The notes under the pieces are model-generated. The model did not search any database and was not told the DNA's origin. It worked only from the letters and a program-made list of their open reading frames with translations. Shown in pieces: positions 43,835-52,938 of a stretch of DNA of 64,000 nt (its first letter is position 1; every line of letters begins with the position of its first letter). The DNA is from Acidobacteriota bacterium (lineage in GTDB: Bacteria; Acidobacteriota; Vicinamibacteria; Vicinamibacterales; UBA823): contig PCAU01000008.1 in NCBI GenBank assembly GCA_002730735.1, positions 188,275 to 252,274 on the forward strand, read 5' to 3'. A program made the translations under genes and the position numbers.

Positions 43835-45112
43835 ATGTCTTTACGATCTACCACTATTCATCTCGTATTCTGCTGCGTTGCCCTGCCTCTCATGGTTACG
43901 TCGGTCACGGCTCACCCCGTCGCTCAACAAAACCTGGACGAGAGAGCGCGCGCGTTGCAGAAAGAGACACCGCTAATCGACGGCCATAATGACTTCCCGT
44001 GGGCCTTACGGCAGAACGTTGAACGAGATTTGAATCGGTTGGATATTCGTGTTGCACAGCCGTCAATCCACACCGACATTCCACGATTGCGTGAAGGTGG
44101 GGTCGGTGCCCAGTTTTGGTCGGTCTATGTTCCAGCTAGCTTCGTCGGAGCTGATGCGGTCACGGCGACACTCGAAGAAGTCGACACCGTGCACCAGATG
44201 ATGCGCCGCTATCCCGAAGCGTTCGAACTGGCACTCACGGCTGACGATGTTGAACGAATCTTTCGTGGCGGTAAAGTCGCTTCAATGATGGGCATGGAAG
44301 GCGGCCATTCAATCGATTCTTCGCTAGCAACGCTTCGCATGTTCTACCGGCTCGGTGTCCGCTACATGACACTGACCCATGGCAGTAATGTCCCATGGGC
44401 TGATTCCAGCACCGACGAACCGGTACTTGGTGGACTATCGCGATTCGGCGAGGAGGTCATCCGTGAGATGAATTGGCTCGGCATGCTCATCGACCTGAGC
44501 CATGTCTCGCCTGATACGATGCGGGACGCCCTCCGAATAACTGAAGCCCCGGTCATCTTTTCGCATTCCTCCGCGCGCGCGTTGACTGACGTGCCGCGTA
44601 ACGTGCCAGATGACGTGCTTCGCCTGGTAGCCGAGAATGGCGGTGTCGTAATGGTGACCTTCGTGCCGCAGTTTATCTCGCCTGACGTCGCGGGCCATGG
44701 CCGAGCAGCCGAGGTGGAGGAGTTAAGATTGGAAGCCGCGTATCCTGGCAACGCGAACGCCATCGAAGCCGGAATGCAAACCTGGCTAGAAGCGAATCCG
44801 ACGCCGCGCGCAACGCTCAGCCAGGTCGCCGACCACATCGATCACGTCCGCGACATCGCAGGGCTCGAGCACATCGGTATCGGCAGTGATTTCGACGGAA
44901 TCTCAAGTGTGCCGGTAGGTTTAGAGGATGTGTCGACCTACCCGTCCCTGACGGCCGAACTGCTACGGAGAGGTTACACTGATGAGCACGTGATGGGCAT
45001 TCTCGGCGTAAACGTGCTACGGGTGATGCGTGAAGCCGAAGCGGTCGCCGAACGTCTCCAACGTACACGACCGCCATCACCAACGCTTATCGAACACCTG
45101 GATGGGAGATAG
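43835..45112 (+). CDS. Secreted membrane dipeptidase (M19, renal dipeptidase family)
   Basis: A 425-residue exported dinuclear zinc dipeptidase of the M19 family. A signal peptide (TIHLVFCCVALPLMVTSVTAHP) precedes the barrel with DGHNDFPWAL (zinc His/Asp), EGGHSID (Glu ligand), TLTHGSNVPWADS, DLSHVS and FSHSSARAL (His ligands). M19 enzymes hydrolyse dipeptides, often including L-D or D-containing ones, so it may help recover peptidoglycan- or protein-derived dipeptides. The frame can start from GTG 43823, but GTGAGG lies just before ATG 43835, which is chosen. The TenA-like gene begins 11 nt after its stop; they are likely one transcript. Confidence 0.93.
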   Translation: MSLRSTTIHLVFCCVALPLMVTSVTAHPVAQQNLDERARALQKETPLIDGHNDFPWALRQNVERDLNRLDIRVAQPSIHTDIPRLREGGVGAQFWSVYVPASFVGADAVTATLEEVDTVHQMMRRYPEAFELALTADDVERIFRGGKVASMMGMEGGHSIDSSLATLRMFYRLGVRYMTLTHGSNVPWADSSTDEPVLGGLSRFGEEVIREMNWLGMLIDLSHVSPDTMRDALRITEAPVIFSHSSARALTDVPRNVPDDVLRLVAENGGVVMVTFVPQFISPDVAGHGRAAEVEELRLEAAYPGNANAIEAGMQTWLEANPTPRATLSQVADHIDHVRDIAGLEHIGIGSDFDGISSVPVGLEDVSTYPSLTAELLRRGYTDEHVMGILGVNVLRVMREAEAVAERLQRTRPPSPTLIEHLDGR

Positions 45113-45123
45113 CGAGATTCCTA

Positions 45124-45879
45124 ATGAAATTCTGGATAAGCAAGATGTGGGAGAGTCGGTTACTTTCTGCCGCCATGATTGCAATGTGCTCGGCCACACA
45201 ACCTTTGGCAGCCCAAACATTTTCCGACGAGCTGTGGAATGCTAACCAGAATGTGTACGATGCGATCCTCGAACACCCGTTTTTGACCGGAATGCAGGAT
45301 GGGTCACTTCCTCCTGATATCTTCGCCTCCTACGTCGTTCAGGACACCCTTTATTTGCAAGCTTTCGCGGACGCACTAACAACTGCGGCCACCAAGGCTC
45401 CCGACCGGGCATGGGCCAAACAGTTAGCTGCCGATGCACAGGATAGCCTTGAAGAAGAGCGTCGGTTACATAGAGAGGTCTTTGCGAGTCTCGGTATAAG
45501 TGAGGCGGAGGCTGCGAAGATTGATTCGACGCCAAACGCTTTTGCTTACGCTAACTTCCTCATCGTCACCGCTGACCACCGCCCATTTGCAGAAGTGATC
45601 GCAGCCTTATTGCCGTGCTATTGGATTTACTGGGAGGTTGGGAAAGCGCTCCAATCCAGTGGTTCGCCGAACCCACTCTACCAAGCCTGGATCGACACCT
45701 ATATTGCGCCTGGATACGCGGACACCGTTACCGCCGTCATCCAAATGGTCGACTCAGTGGCCGCGACCGCCGATGCAACGACCCGGGAACGGATGCACGA
45801 ACACTTCCGCCGTAGCAGCAGTTACGAGTGGCTGTTCTGGGACGCAGCCTATCGGAGCCAGACCTGGCCATCTAGATAA
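45124..45879 (+). CDS. Exported TenA/thiaminase II-like protein
   Basis: A 251-residue TenA-family enzyme with a 30-residue N-terminal extension that looks like a signal peptide (basic start, hydrophobic LLSAAMIAM run, cleavage near PLAAQT). TenA proteins are otherwise cytosolic and hydrolyse aminopyrimidine or thiamine for salvage. All catalytic positions of the Bacillus TenA set are kept with a constant +30 offset: Asp74, Tyr77, Tyr142, Cys165, Tyr169, Tyr193 and Glu235 (known: D44, Y47, Y112, C135, Y139, Y163, E205). The Cys sits in LLPCYWIYWEVG. It follows the secreted dipeptidase by 11 nt, so both may act in the periplasm. This supports a secreted thiamine-degrading or aminopyrimidine-salvaging activity. 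Confidence 0.88.
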   Translation: MKFWISKMWESRLLSAAMIAMCSATQPLAAQTFSDELWNANQNVYDAILEHPFLTGMQDGSLPPDIFASYVVQDTLYLQAFADALTTAATKAPDRAWAKQLAADAQDSLEEERRLHREVFASLGISEAEAAKIDSTPNAFAYANFLIVTADHRPFAEVIAALLPCYWIYWEVGKALQSSGSPNPLYQAWIDTYIAPGYADTVTAVIQMVDSVAATADATTRERMHEHFRRSSSYEWLFWDAAYRSQTWPSR

Positions 45880-45895
45880 CCTGGATATGGAGCAC

Positions 45896-48787
45896 TTAAC
45901 CCGCCTGACGTGACGGCTTGGTAGGCTTACGCTTACTCTGAGCGAAGAACCGATCACAGGCTTGTGTGAACCGCTTGGTTATACGTTTTCCCTCCTCACC
46001 GTATGGCGGTGGGAGCCGCTTCCACTCTAGCTGAACCCGCTTGGCTTCTTCCACGCTCGCACGACGCTCGGCCGCAGGATCGACCTTGGCACCCATCGTA
46101 TTGGCAGCTAGCGTCTCACGCCAACTGCTGGCTAGAAGCTCGGCTGGAGATAATTCGGTCTTAGTATCCACCTTGTCCGACACGAGCAGACTCTCAATCC
46201 GTTCACACAGCAGCTCCATCCTCTGTCGGCTCACCTCCGGATCGAGGTCCGTATCATGAAATGCCTCGGGAAACCTCTCGACGAGCCTACCGATCGAATC
46301 ATGGAATCTGGAGTTGAGCTGCCGGGCACGCTGTTCCGGCAATCCATCAGCCTGCCCCCACTGACGACGAACGGCTGACACTTGGTCTGCCATATCCTCC
46401 GGTGGGGTTGGCGACGCCTCGCCTTTGGCAACTGATTCGAGAGGAAGAAGTGCTTCAAGCCTTGCGCACAACGTCTCACGAGCAGCAATCTGGTCAGCCA
46501 GCCGCGCTTCTTCCTGCTCGGTCAACCTTTCCGAAACTTTCGTGCAGGCAACTCGAAACCGTTGCCAGATTGCATCCGACTTGCTTCGCTTGACGGGCCC
46601 AATCCTCCGCCATTCCATCTCAAGCCGTCTAACCGTTTTTACTGCTTCAGCATCAGCCGAATCGGCTAACGCTTCAGCTTGTTTGCAGAGCGCTTCCTTA
46701 TGGGAGTAGTTCTTTGCCCAGACCTCCTTCTGTTGATTGAGATTTGCTTTACGTCGTTCAAAAAACTGGTCGCAAGCTCCACGAAACCGCTTCCAGGTCG
46801 CTTGTGAGTGCTTCCTTGGCACTCCACCGATGGCCTTCCATACGGCCTGTAACTCCACGATACGCGCCGCCGTCTTGAGCCAATCGGTCGATGTCACCAA
46901 TGCTTCAACCTGCTCACACAGCGCTATCTTCTTTATTAGATTTGCCTTCCTAGCTTTGGCTTGCTCTGCAAAATATGTTGCGCACCTCGCATAAGCCTGA
47001 TCATGGGCAGTCTTGAAGCGCTGCCAAAGCTCAGCAGCTCGCTCACGAGGCACCGTCGCAACGGTTTTCCACTGGGCAACGACCTCACGCAACTCACGTG
47101 CTACCTCAGCCAAGTCTTCACGGTCGGCTAACGCCTCAACACGTTGACAAAGTTCTTCTTGGACATTTACATTTGCCCAGCGCCTCCAGGACTCGATCTC
47201 ACGAAGCTCATACAGCTTCGGATGGAGCATCTTCTGCAATGCTTTCAACCGCGCCTCAAATGAAGTACGGTCGTGTTTTGTTGGCAAGGCCGGTGTATGC
47301 TCGAGTGCCTTGCGGACGTCTCGGTAGCCGCGCTCCACCTGCTTCAATGTCATCACAGGCGAAACGGTGAGCGCCTCAAGCTGATCGCAACGCTGCGTCA
47401 ACCGCGAGAGATTAATCCGACGCCGTTCAGTTTCTGAAGCGCGTATAGCTTCTTTCTTCGTGCGCAACGCATCGTTGATCGCATGGACCCGACCTCGGAG
47501 CCCCTCTGTCCAAGAACCTTCAAGCCTCGGCCATCCCTTCTTTAAAGACGGCCAGGTCGATGAGACCTCGTCAAGAGCGCCCGCGGCAACCTTCGCTTCT
47601 ATCGATTCGAGATCCTTTTCGACCTGGTGTCGCCAGGAGAGAATCTCACTGAACATTTCATGACGCCTGAGCGCTGAGGCACATCCATCGTCGAACCGTC
47701 TCGTCAGTCCAGAGCTTTCCTCGACGCTTAACAACTCTGCAGCCGGTAACACATCCCAAGCCGTCTTTGCCGACTCCACCTCCGCCGGCACATCTTTACC
47801 CTCAGCGCGCTCGACACACTCGCATAGGGTGACCCGTGGCGCAGCCTGCTCGGCCCGCTTCTTGCGTCGCAGAGCCTCATCCGCCTGAGACCGATGATGC
47901 TCGTCAATACGTTTTCTTAGTACGGTCACCGCGGTCACGAATCGATTCGAGCAACCGTCTTCGGATTGATCGCCTCCGCCTAGATTAGACCAGGCGCTCT
48001 CCGCTTCGCGCAGTCCATCGATAACAACCGACCAGTCTTCAGAACCACTCAGACCTTCAACCCGTTCACAGAGTTCCACACGCTTGGCTTCGCTGTCAGC
48101 ATCAGCACCGGCTACTATTTCTCGTTCCTTGACCACTGCTCTTGCTCGCCGGGCCACAATCTTATTCTTGGCACGCAAGGCGATTGCAGCTAAACCACGA
48201 GCTGCATCTGTGTTTGACGGCGGCGCTTCAGCCAATCGGCTAAACGCAGTAAGGGCAACATCCTTGTGATCGCTCTTTATTGCCACCGCGATAAGTTCAC
48301 CGGTCTCATCGGTGCTAAGCCTTGAAAGCGCTTCAAGGCGTACGCCGTTATAGCCAGCGCGGCGCGCCAACCCACCGAGCAATTTAACTTCGGTCACCCG
48401 TGTCAAAGCTTCGGTGGCAATCGACTCATGGTCGGCGGCACGTGCCACATCAGCAAGGTCCCGTTGATCGGTAAGCGCCCTGAGTGCAGTAACGCCAATC
48501 GCGACATCGTTGGTGGTTGTTACTAGATCGACCAATATAGCGGCTGCCGTCGCGCGCACCATTTCATCCGCTTCTTCACGCACAATCGCCGTCAGCGCCT
48601 CGAGATCGTCCAGACGCTCAACTGCTACCTGACGCACTTTCGCGTCGACATCGCTTCTCAAAATTTCAAGCAGGATTTCGTCCGTATCCTCATCATCAGC
48701 AAGCTGCCGCACAGCCGCAACGCGAACCGCTGGGTCTTCGTGCTTCCACTCTGGGTTAGGCCGGATCTTATCGAGGATGCTCATCAA
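45896..48787 (-). CDS. HEAT-repeat plus DUF349 tandem-repeat protein
   Basis: A 963-residue cytosolic helical protein. Residues about 15-215 are HEAT-type repeats (pattern VR.AAV..L.D). The rest is built from tandem DUF349-type helical units of about 70-80 residues, most opening with an LC..(V/A/I/L)E.L motif (LCERVEGL, LCECVERA, LCQRVEAL, LCEQVEAL, LCKQAEAL, LCARLEAL, LCERIESL) and carrying a W..I..V/RA.LW.RF.A.CD segment. DUF349 proteins are little studied; links to stress or stringent response have been proposed elsewhere. No signal peptide. It is convergent with the TenA gene; both stops are within 20 nt. A role in protein-protein scaffolding is only a guess. Confidence 0.82.
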   Translation of the reverse strand: MMSILDKIRPNPEWKHEDPAVRVAAVRQLADDEDTDEILLEILRSDVDAKVRQVAVERLDDLEALTAIVREEADEMVRATAAAILVDLVTTTNDVAIGVTALRALTDQRDLADVARAADHESIATEALTRVTEVKLLGGLARRAGYNGVRLEALSRLSTDETGELIAVAIKSDHKDVALTAFSRLAEAPPSNTDAARGLAAIALRAKNKIVARRARAVVKEREIVAGADADSEAKRVELCERVEGLSGSEDWSVVIDGLREAESAWSNLGGGDQSEDGCSNRFVTAVTVLRKRIDEHHRSQADEALRRKKRAEQAAPRVTLCECVERAEGKDVPAEVESAKTAWDVLPAAELLSVEESSGLTRRFDDGCASALRRHEMFSEILSWRHQVEKDLESIEAKVAAGALDEVSSTWPSLKKGWPRLEGSWTEGLRGRVHAINDALRTKKEAIRASETERRRINLSRLTQRCDQLEALTVSPVMTLKQVERGYRDVRKALEHTPALPTKHDRTSFEARLKALQKMLHPKLYELREIESWRRWANVNVQEELCQRVEALADREDLAEVARELREVVAQWKTVATVPRERAAELWQRFKTAHDQAYARCATYFAEQAKARKANLIKKIALCEQVEALVTSTDWLKTAARIVELQAVWKAIGGVPRKHSQATWKRFRGACDQFFERRKANLNQQKEVWAKNYSHKEALCKQAEALADSADAEAVKTVRRLEMEWRRIGPVKRSKSDAIWQRFRVACTKVSERLTEQEEARLADQIAARETLCARLEALLPLESVAKGEASPTPPEDMADQVSAVRRQWGQADGLPEQRARQLNSRFHDSIGRLVERFPEAFHDTDLDPEVSRQRMELLCERIESLLVSDKVDTKTELSPAELLASSWRETLAANTMGAKVDPAAERRASVEEAKRVQLEWKRLPPPYGEEGKRITKRFTQACDRFFAQSKRKPTKPSRQAG

Positions 48788-49053
48788 TTCGTGTCAGCGT
48801 TAATATGCCACGTGTCCATAGTTTACAAAACCCCGACGAACTCGCGCCACTGGTCTAAGTAAGCCGGGCTACGCCAGGCGACTAGACAGGTTCGCCGATA
48901 ATTATGCATACTCGAGGTCGGGTTGTGGACTGTCGGCTCCGTCAGCCTAGCCTGATCCCGACCCCTGTGGAATCAGAGGTTTCGGATCGCAATCCAAAAT
49001 ATATGAGTTCAGGCGCCCAGTGATGTTCATCTCGTTAAATTAAGGAGTCCCTC

Positions 49054-49623
49054 ATGCCCCTGCGTGCTGTTATCGGAACTGCGTGTCTCAGTGTCCTGTT
49101 TGCTGCCGTCCCCGCCTCGGCCCAAAACCCGGTCGTCGTCATTGAAACCAGTGTTGGGAACATTACAGCCGAGCTCTATCGAGACAAGGCGCCGATTAGC
49201 GTTGAGAACTTTCTTGGCTATGTGGAGTCTGGGTTTTTTGGCGGCACGATCTTCCACCGAGTGATCAAGGGCTTCATGATTCAGGGTGGCGGCTTCACCC
49301 AAGAAATGATGCGGAAGGAGACCAACGCGTCGATCAAGAACGAAGCGACTAACGGCGTGGGAAACGAGCGGGGCACCTTGGCGATGGCACGTACCGGCGA
49401 AGTTGACAGTGCAACGGCGCAGTTCTTTATTAATACCGTAAACAATCGTGCTCTAAATAACCGAGGTACCGACCCTGCTCAATACGGCTACGCGGTCTTC
49501 GGCAAGGTTACTGACGGGATGAACGTGGTTGATCAAATTGAGAATGCAGCCACTGGGACGAGCGGACCCTATCGGGATGTGCCGTCAACGCCGATCGTAA
49601 TCAACGCCATCCGTCTTCAGTAG
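49054..49623 (+). CDS. Exported cyclophilin-type peptidyl-prolyl isomerase
   Basis: A 189-residue cyclophilin with a signal peptide ([14 protein letters not shown]), so it probably assists folding of periplasmic or outer-membrane proteins. It has the family core: [53 protein letters not shown] and [15 protein letters not shown]. The catalytic Arg is in FHRVI. TAAGGAG is located 6 nt before the ATG. A perfect 9-bp hairpin follows 10 nt after the stop and may end the transcript. Confidence 0.94.
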   Translation: MPLRAVIGTACLSVLFAAVPASAQNPVVVIETSVGNITAELYRDKAPISVENFLGYVESGFFGGTIFHRVIKGFMIQGGGFTQEMMRKETNASIKNEATNGVGNERGTLAMARTGEVDSATAQFFINTVNNRALNNRGTDPAQYGYAVFGKVTDGMNVVDQIENAATGTSGPYRDVPSTPIVINAIRLQ

Positions 49624-49632
49624 TCACTTCCT

Positions 49633-49665
49633 GCCCTGGGCACCGCAACACGCGACGCCCAGGGC
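49633..49665 (+). terminator. Hairpin after the cyclophilin gene
   Basis: GCCCTGGGC (49633-49641) and GCCCAGGGC (49657-49665) pair perfectly over a 15-nt loop, just downstream of the cyclophilin stop. There is no T-tract, so this may be a Rho-type or stabilising hairpin; it still likely marks the transcript end. Confidence 0.45.
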
Positions 49666-49704
49666 TGCCCCACCCGCTGCCGCGTCGTATCGCTGCTGTT
49701 GCCA

Positions 49705-50364
49705 ATGGATAAGTCCATTTCTCGACTGTTTTTTTCGTTCGGCGCTTTTGAAAACCACGTTCGTGCGGCCCTGTACCGGGAAAAACCCGGCGAGGCGGCC
49801 CACCTTGATATGGCGCCCCGCCCACGCCGGCCGCTACACAAGGATAAGACTTCGTTACGTAAAGCGGCCGGCCTCCTTCTTCTATATCCTCTCGACGGAA
49901 AGCCCCACATGCTCTTAACTGAGCGAGCTGGCACGCTGCCTCGGCATGGTGGGCAAGTCTCGTTACCTGGCGGCACCCTTGAGCCTTCCGAGACTATCGA
50001 GGCTACGGCGTTACGAGAAGCATTCGAAGAATGTGGTGTGCAACCTGATACCGTACGCGTGTTGGGTACACTCACCCCGATTCAAATCCCGGTCAGTAGC
50101 TTTCTTCTATATCCTATCGTCGGTGCCATATCGGAGCGGCCCGAATTTCGACCCAACTCTAGTGAAGTCACCCGGGTCTTGGAAGCTGCGGTCCAAGTGC
50201 TCCTTGAGCCGGGTTGTCTTGGGCGCCGTCACCAGACACGCGACGGCATTGATATCGACGTTCCGTACTTCGATCTCTCGGGGATACGGGTGTGGGGTGC
50301 AACAGCGATGATAATCGCCGAGTTTCTTCACCTGCTCGGCTACGAACCCGACCCGTGGACCTGA
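49705..50364 (+). CDS. Nudix CoA pyrophosphatase-like hydrolase
   Basis: A 219-residue Nudix hydrolase of the NudL/CoA-diphosphatase subgroup. The Nudix box GGTLEPSETIEATALREAFEECGV-like pattern is complete (GX5EX7REUXEEXGU). It is preceded by LLTERAGTLPRHGGQVSLPGG, the UPF0035 element that marks CoA pyrophosphatases. It would cleave CoA or its oxidised forms to phosphopantetheine and adenosine-3',5'-bisphosphate. The frame opens with a TTG at 49699; the ATG at 49705 is more natural. No operon partner is clear; the topoisomerase genes start 117 nt later. Confidence 0.9.
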   Translation: MDKSISRLFFSFGAFENHVRAALYREKPGEAAHLDMAPRPRRPLHKDKTSLRKAAGLLLLYPLDGKPHMLLTERAGTLPRHGGQVSLPGGTLEPSETIEATALREAFEECGVQPDTVRVLGTLTPIQIPVSSFLLYPIVGAISERPEFRPNSSEVTRVLEAAVQVLLEPGCLGRRHQTRDGIDIDVPYFDLSGIRVWGATAMIIAEFLHLLGYEPDPWT

Positions 50365-50481
50365 TCCGTCGGGCCACCTAACGATCCACACCGAACGACC
50401 GAAACAAGGGAAGAGTCCCTGGGTTGTCTCCCTCTCGTAGGTAAACCACCACTCCCCAGCGGCTAAGGAGGTACTCGCAGT

Positions 50482-52914
50482 TTGGCTCGTCGAAAGTCCA
50501 AGAAAAAAAGGGGAGCACTGCTCGATCTCACCGAAGGCGACGATTCACTGTCGCGCGGAAAGCGGAAGGGCAGCAGCGTGCCCGAAGAGCCCAGCGTCTC
50601 TCTGCATGAAGCTGCGGAAGCGCGCTATCTTAATTACGCTCTTTCGGTTATCACCTCCCGCGCGCTACCTGACGTTCGCGACGGGCTCAAACCTGTGCAG
50701 CGTCGCATCCTCTACACGATGTGGGACCAGCGTCTCACAGCTGATGTTAAGCATCGCAAGTGCGCCAAGGTGGTCGGCGACGTTATGGGAAATTACCACC
50801 CGCACGGCGACACGGCCCTCTACGATTCCCTAGTGCGCATGGCACAGCCGTTCTCATTGCGTTACCCCCTCATCGACGGCTCGGGCAACTTCGGGTCACT
50901 CGATGGCGACCGCGCAGCAGCGATGCGGTACACCGAATGTCGTCTCGCACGAGTGGCGGACGATATTCTTACCGAAATCGATCAGGGAACGGTGAGTTTC
51001 CAACCCAACTACGACGGTAGCCGCCAAGAGCCGACGGTTCTTCCCTCGCGTCTCCCCAACTTGCTCATTAATGGCGCGACCGGTATCGCGGTCGGCATGG
51101 CAACCAATATCCCACCGCACAACCTTGGCGAAGTCTGTACCGCGCTACTCAAGCTTCTCGACAGTGATTTCGAGCTGAGCTCGGTCCGACTATGCCAGTG
51201 GGTTAAAGGCCCTGACTTCCCGACCGGGGGTCAGATCTTGAACTCGCCCAAAGAACTAAAGAGTATCTACAAAACTGGCTCGGGTGTTATCCGTCTGCGC
51301 GCTACCTGGAAAACTGGACCCACTACGCGCAGTGGCAAGCTCGTCTACATCACGAGCGTGCCCTACACCGTAAACAAAGCGCAACTCATCGAGCGAATCG
51401 CCGCCGTGGCGTTAAGTCGCAAGCTGCCGCCGTTGCTCGATGTCAGGGACCTCTCGACCGACGAAATCTGTATTGCGCTAGAACTCAAGCGAGAAGCAGA
51501 CGAGAAGATGGTGTTGGCCTATCTCTTCAAGCATACGCCGTTACAAACGAGCATCACCGTCAACCTAACGTGCCTTGTGCCAGAAGAACTCCCAGACGGT
51601 CGAGAGGTTGGCCGGCCCTATCAGCTCGACCTGCATGAAGCGTTGTTTAACTTCCTAAAGTTCCGGTTGGTTGTGGTCACCCGTCGGCTCGAGCACGAGT
51701 TGGCAGCGCTCAAACGACGGATACACATTCTCGAAGGCTTTGCGAAAGTCTTCGACGCCCTCGACGCCATCATCAAATTGATACGTGGCTCCGACGGAAA
51801 AGCCGATGCCGCAAAGAAAATAATGAAGCGGTTCTCGCTCGATGCGGAGCAAACCGATGCAGTCCTTGAACTAAAGATCTATCGGCTAGCACGACTGGAA
51901 ATTCTTCAAATTCGAGAAGAACTCTCAGCCAAGAAACGACGGGCGCGAAAAATCGGTGGCTTACTAAAGGACGAAGAAGCTCGCTGGACGCTGGTCCGCG
52001 ACGAAATTGTGGACATCCAAAAAACCTACGGGAGCGCGAAGGCCGACGGCCGCCGGACTGCCATTGAGCCCGACGAGGACGACGTCGAATACTCAGCTGA
52101 AGATTTCATCGTCGAAGAAGATAACTTCGTCATCGTATCGTGCGACGGTTGGGTAAAACGCCAGAAGAACCCCCCTGACCTATCTACAACCCGTCTACGT
52201 GAAGGTGATTCGGTGCTGAGCGTCCTAGCTGGCAGCACAAGATCGACGGCTGCGTTTTTCACTAACTACGGTACCGCCTACACATGTCGGATCATTGACG
52301 TGCCAGCATCAACCGGTCACGGCGAACCGATTCAACGGTTATTTAAACTGAAAGATGGCGAGCGGATCGTTGCAGCGGTAAGCCTCGACCCTCGAGCAAC
52401 CACCGGCGACATTGTCGCCGCGACGGAGGATGATGTCCCCCCTGTGCACGGAGTCGCGGTGACCAGCGACGGCTACAGTCTGCGCTTTGGTCTCCAGTCG
52501 TTCGTCGAACCAAGCACCCGTACCGGGCGCCGGTTCGCTCGTCCCGCGAAAAGCACCGAGGTCATTGGTGTCGCCACCACGACCGGCGAAGAAATCTTGA
52601 TCGTTGCGACGCAGCAGGCACGAGCACTCCTTTGCCGTGCTGACGAGATTAACTATCTCTCGGGACCCGGCAAGGGTGTAATCCTGATTAAGATCAAGCG
52701 GGACACCGACCGCGTGCTCGGCTTCGTGGCATCGACGGGCGAACGCGACCTGCTGACAGTGGAAACCAGCCGCAGCGCGACACAGACCATTAGCACCGCA
52801 AAATATGAGGTCACTGGGCGCGGCGGTAAAGGCCGGGAACTCCTTCAACGAGGACAATTCATGCGAGTCATTCCAGCCCAGCCCGAGGTGCCGGCCGTAC
52901 CAGTCGACAACTGA
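50482..52914 (+). CDS. parC: DNA topoisomerase IV subunit A (gyrase A-type)
   Basis: Type II topoisomerase A subunit of 810 residues that breaks and rejoins DNA in chromosome decatenation. The N-terminal breakage-reunion domain has [28 protein letters not shown], and the active-site Tyr150 in AAMRYTE. The C-terminal beta-propeller carries a GRGGKG element at residues about 779-784, near the C-terminus and not in the gyrase-type position of the QRRGGKG box, supporting topo IV over gyrase. The start is a TTG with AAGGAGGT at 50465-50472, spaced 9 nt. parE follows 24 nt later, so they form one unit in A-then-B order. Confidence 0.92.
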   Translation: MARRKSKKKRGALLDLTEGDDSLSRGKRKGSSVPEEPSVSLHEAAEARYLNYALSVITSRALPDVRDGLKPVQRRILYTMWDQRLTADVKHRKCAKVVGDVMGNYHPHGDTALYDSLVRMAQPFSLRYPLIDGSGNFGSLDGDRAAAMRYTECRLARVADDILTEIDQGTVSFQPNYDGSRQEPTVLPSRLPNLLINGATGIAVGMATNIPPHNLGEVCTALLKLLDSDFELSSVRLCQWVKGPDFPTGGQILNSPKELKSIYKTGSGVIRLRATWKTGPTTRSGKLVYITSVPYTVNKAQLIERIAAVALSRKLPPLLDVRDLSTDEICIALELKREADEKMVLAYLFKHTPLQTSITVNLTCLVPEELPDGREVGRPYQLDLHEALFNFLKFRLVVVTRRLEHELAALKRRIHILEGFAKVFDALDAIIKLIRGSDGKADAAKKIMKRFSLDAEQTDAVLELKIYRLARLEILQIREELSAKKRRARKIGGLLKDEEARWTLVRDEIVDIQKTYGSAKADGRRTAIEPDEDDVEYSAEDFIVEEDNFVIVSCDGWVKRQKNPPDLSTTRLREGDSVLSVLAGSTRSTAAFFTNYGTAYTCRIIDVPASTGHGEPIQRLFKLKDGERIVAAVSLDPRATTGDIVAATEDDVPPVHGVAVTSDGYSLRFGLQSFVEPSTRTGRRFARPAKSTEVIGVATTTGEEILIVATQQARALLCRADEINYLSGPGKGVILIKIKRDTDRVLGFVASTGERDLLTVETSRSATQTISTAKYEVTGRGGKGRELLQRGQFMRVIPAQPEVPAVPVDN

Positions 52915-52938
52915 GGCTGACATCTAATAGGCACATTT

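Noticed and set aside
48788-49053. Possible tRNA or small RNA between the DUF349 and cyclophilin genes
   Set aside because: No cloverleaf or T-arm consensus could be found by eye; only a ribosome site and leader remain.
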